A stretch of 24,154 nt of DNA from UBA1672 sp964352375 (GTDB lineage Bacteria; Pseudomonadota; Alphaproteobacteria; Micavibrionales; Micavibrionaceae): positions 1 through 24,154 of the forward strand of contig CAYGSA010000021.1 of assembly GCA_964352375.1 (NCBI GenBank), written 5' to 3'. Below, one piece after another: positions 22,994 through 24,154 of the stretch. Every line of letters begins with the position of its first letter. Position 1 is the first letter of the stretch. The notes beneath the pieces are model-generated. The model was not told the origin of the DNA. It saw nothing but the letters and a program-made list of their open reading frames with translations, and searched no databases. Position numbers and translations under genes: made by a program.

Positions 22994-23061
22994 ATGCCAA
23001 AAATAACAGGTTTTTTCATTCGGATGCAGATGCTGAAGAAACGCAAAGGTGTATAAGTGTT
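22994..23061 (+). other. Frameshifted 5' end of the small acidic gene that follows
   Basis: AAAGGGAG (22982-22989) followed by ATG at 22994 is a textbook start, yet that frame stops after 20 codons at 23054. The -1 frame from 22984 is open without an ATG and continues directly into the gene at 23062, encoding FFHSDADAEETQRCISV before it. Two homopolymers could explain the shift: A5 at 22999-23003 and T6 at 23011-23016. Restoring one A would give a natural start, MPKNNRFFHSDADAEE, and a 140-residue protein. Alternatively T-TTT-TTC (23011-23017), in the zero frame, is a canonical -1 slippery heptamer. Confidence 0.6.
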
Positions 23062-23415
23062 TTGGTAGACGAGCTGGAGGGTATTTTAGAAGATCCAGAT
23101 GACAATGATGCTTTGCGCTGGATTGTTCATTTCTCAGATGTAACCGCAAATATTAACCCTGAAGAGACTAATTTGGATTTGAAGCTGGCAGATGTTGTCT
23201 CCAAGTTTCATAATTCTGGTTTTGACTTGCAGGACTTGGATAAAGATCATGTGCGTAGTTCGCGTGACTTGGTTCTTATCTCTCTTGCACGAATGTCAGA
23301 AGGAAAAACCATGACTGGTCATGTACGACGCTCTGCTGAACCGTTGTTAGGTGAAGTTAGTTTTGCTTTTTCTGACGAAGAAGAAGGTTATAATGATGAT
23401 TTCGGAATAGCTTAA
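23062..23415 (+). CDS. Unrecognised small acidic protein; true 5' end probably at 22994 in another frame
   Basis: I do not recognise a family. From the TTG at 23062 the frame gives 117 residues, highly acidic (ELEGILEDPDDNDALRW, EETNLDLKLADVV, SDEEEGYNDDFGIA) and helical, with an isolated basic patch TGHVRRSAEP near residue 83-93. There are no cysteines, membrane helix or signal peptide. The TTG has only a weak AAAGGTG ten bases away, and the same frame reads plausible protein upstream of it. The real product is therefore probably 140 residues, initiated at 22994 and joined by a -1 shift. A perfect TTGACA (22934-22939) just past the anmK stop may be a -35, but I find no good -10. If the shift is a true deletion, the gene is a pseudogene. 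Confidence 0.6.
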   Translation: MVDELEGILEDPDDNDALRWIVHFSDVTANINPEETNLDLKLADVVSKFHNSGFDLQDLDKDHVRSSRDLVLISLARMSEGKTMTGHVRRSAEPLLGEVSFAFSDEEEGYNDDFGIA

Positions 23416-23512
23416 CTTTCTTGCAATTCTTTTAATGCCATGGTTTTCTCATCGCTATGGTTCAGAGTGTTTCAGTGTCGAAAATTTTGCTGTTTGCGTT
23501 TTGGTTTCTTGA

Positions 23513-23582
23513 TGTCATCCTGAGTGCAGTGAAGGATCTAAAAGCCACGATCCTTCAGTCGCTGCGCTTTCTCAGGATGACA
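23513..23582. repeat. Palindromic dispersed-repeat-like element (REP/MITE type)
   Basis: A 70-base imperfect palindrome. The outer arms TGTCATCCTGAG (23513-23524) and CTCAGGATGACA (23571-23582) are perfect 12-base complements. The inner arms GAAGGATC (23531-23538) and GATCCTTC (23549-23556) are perfect 8-base complements around a 10-base loop. The sequence between them (AGTCGCTGCGCTTT) disrupts the stem on one side. The words TGTCATCCTGAG and GAAGGATC are familiar to me from intergenic repeats scattered through many bacterial genomes. No second copy is visible in this window. It lies 97 bases after the acidic orphan and 32 bases before the Sua5 gene, so it could also act as a transcript terminator or stabiliser. 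Confidence 0.75.
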
Positions 23583-23614
23583 ATGTGGTGCGGGATAGTC
23601 ATGCGGAGTGGTTT

Positions 23615-24154
23615 ATGTTGATTTCGGCTGGTGCAGAATCGATTAAAAAAGCAGCGGAGATTTTACGCGCTGGTGGGCTTGTGGGGATGCCGACGGAGAC
23701 GGTTTATGGTTTAGCTGCAAATGCCCGGGATGGTGAGGCGGTGGCACGTATCTTTGAGGCCAAGGGCCGGCCGAGTTTTAATCCGTTGATTGTTCATGTG
23801 AATAGCGTCGAAGATGCGCAGGAAATTGCTGATTTTAATGCACTTGAGCTTGATCTGGCGGATCGGTTTTGGCCGGGGCCGCTTACGATGATTTTGAAAC
23901 GTAAGGAAAATTCCGGTCTTTCTGATCTTGTGAGTGCGGGGTTGCCAACGGTGGCGGTGCGGGTTCCTGCGCATAAAACTGCGCGGGCTTTGATTAAGGC
24001 TTGTGGGTTTCCTCTTGCTGCTCCGAGCGCGAATAAATCGGGCGCTTTGTCCCCGACAACGCCGCAGATGGTGGCGCAGAGCCTTAGCAGCGCTGTTGAT
24101 ATGATTTTGGCGGATGGTGTGTGCGCGGTAGGGTTGGAGTCGACGGTGGTGGAT
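23615..24154 (+). CDS. Threonylcarbamoyl-AMP synthase, Sua5/YrdC family (3' truncated by window edge)
   Basis: It forms L-threonylcarbamoyl-AMP from threonine, bicarbonate and ATP for t6A37 modification of ANN-decoding tRNAs. The 180 visible residues cover nearly all of a YrdC domain. GLVGMPTETVYGLAANA (21-37) is the nucleotide/threonine-binding opening. KGRPSFNPLIVHV (50-62) contains the conserved K and R, RFWPGPLTMIL (84-94) follows, and APSANKSG (136-143) has the SxN motif. It then runs into AVGLESTVVD at the window edge. Whether a Sua5 C-terminal domain follows is not visible, so I give no symbol. The ATG at 23615 has GGAG at 23605-23608. The palindromic repeat lies just upstream. Confidence 0.94.
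   Translation, partial: MLISAGAESIKKAAEILRAGGLVGMPTETVYGLAANARDGEAVARIFEAKGRPSFNPLIVHVNSVEDAQEIADFNALELDLADRFWPGPLTMILKRKENSGLSDLVSAGLPTVAVRVPAHKTARALIKACGFPLAAPSANKSGALSPTTPQMVAQSLSSAVDMILADGVCAVGLESTVVD

Overview
The window reads as a chromosomal segment from an alphaproteobacterium of moderate GC content. I infer this from an adrenodoxin-type [2Fe-2S] ferredoxin beside a NifS-like desulfurase, a eukaryote-type homodimeric NADP isocitrate dehydrogenase followed by a DUF3144 gene, a divergent tyrS/anmK pair next to a large AsmA-type protein and Bcp, and a DUF6384-like coiled-coil operon. A Rhodospirillales or Micavibrio-like relative would fit, but nothing here proves genus or order. There is no rRNA, CRISPR array, transposase, integrase or phage gene. 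Gene density is high; the only gene-free stretch over 300 bases lies at 9312-9725.

Layout. 1-2750: tRNA-Tyr and recQ on the minus strand, then a thioredoxin/peroxiredoxin-like gene on plus. 2769-6925: an unrecognised gene on minus, divergent from a three-gene plus-strand operon of coiled-coil proteins (389, 128 and 438 aa), the middle one carrying a single membrane helix. An 8-bp-arm palindrome sits between them. 7102-9311, all minus: tRNA-Met, mnmA and a LysR regulator. 9312-9725: an AT-rich gap with two poor candidate small ORFs and a possible structure hiding a Shine-Dalgarno (SD) sequence. 9726-12569, plus: icd, a DUF3144 gene and a TPR-methyltransferase, each overlapping the next. 12579-15615, minus: a two-gene signalling operon (receiver protein, then an Hpt-like protein) and a NifS-ferredoxin-Dabb operon. 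15743-24154: alpha/beta hydrolase (+), bcp (-), a 1042-residue AsmA-family protein (+), a small orphan (+), tyrS (-), anmK (+), a small acidic orphan whose 5' end is frameshifted, a palindromic dispersed repeat, and the truncated start of a Sua5/YrdC threonylcarbamoyl-AMP synthase gene.

Functional themes. Translation and tRNA biology recur: tRNA-Tyr, tyrS, tRNA-Met, mnmA and sua5. A link is plausible between the cysteine desulfurase, which can supply persulfide sulfur, and the thiouridylase MnmA, which consumes relayed sulfur. Envelope biology is represented by anmK (murein recycling), the AsmA protein (outer-membrane lipid homeostasis in the family) and perhaps the coiled-coil operon. Redox defence is represented by Bcp and the thioredoxin-like protein.

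The least understood parts are the coiled-coil operon with its divergent orphan, the kinase-less receiver/Hpt-like pair, the frameshifted orphan and the icd leader. All family names come from motif recognition by eye; no database search was possible.
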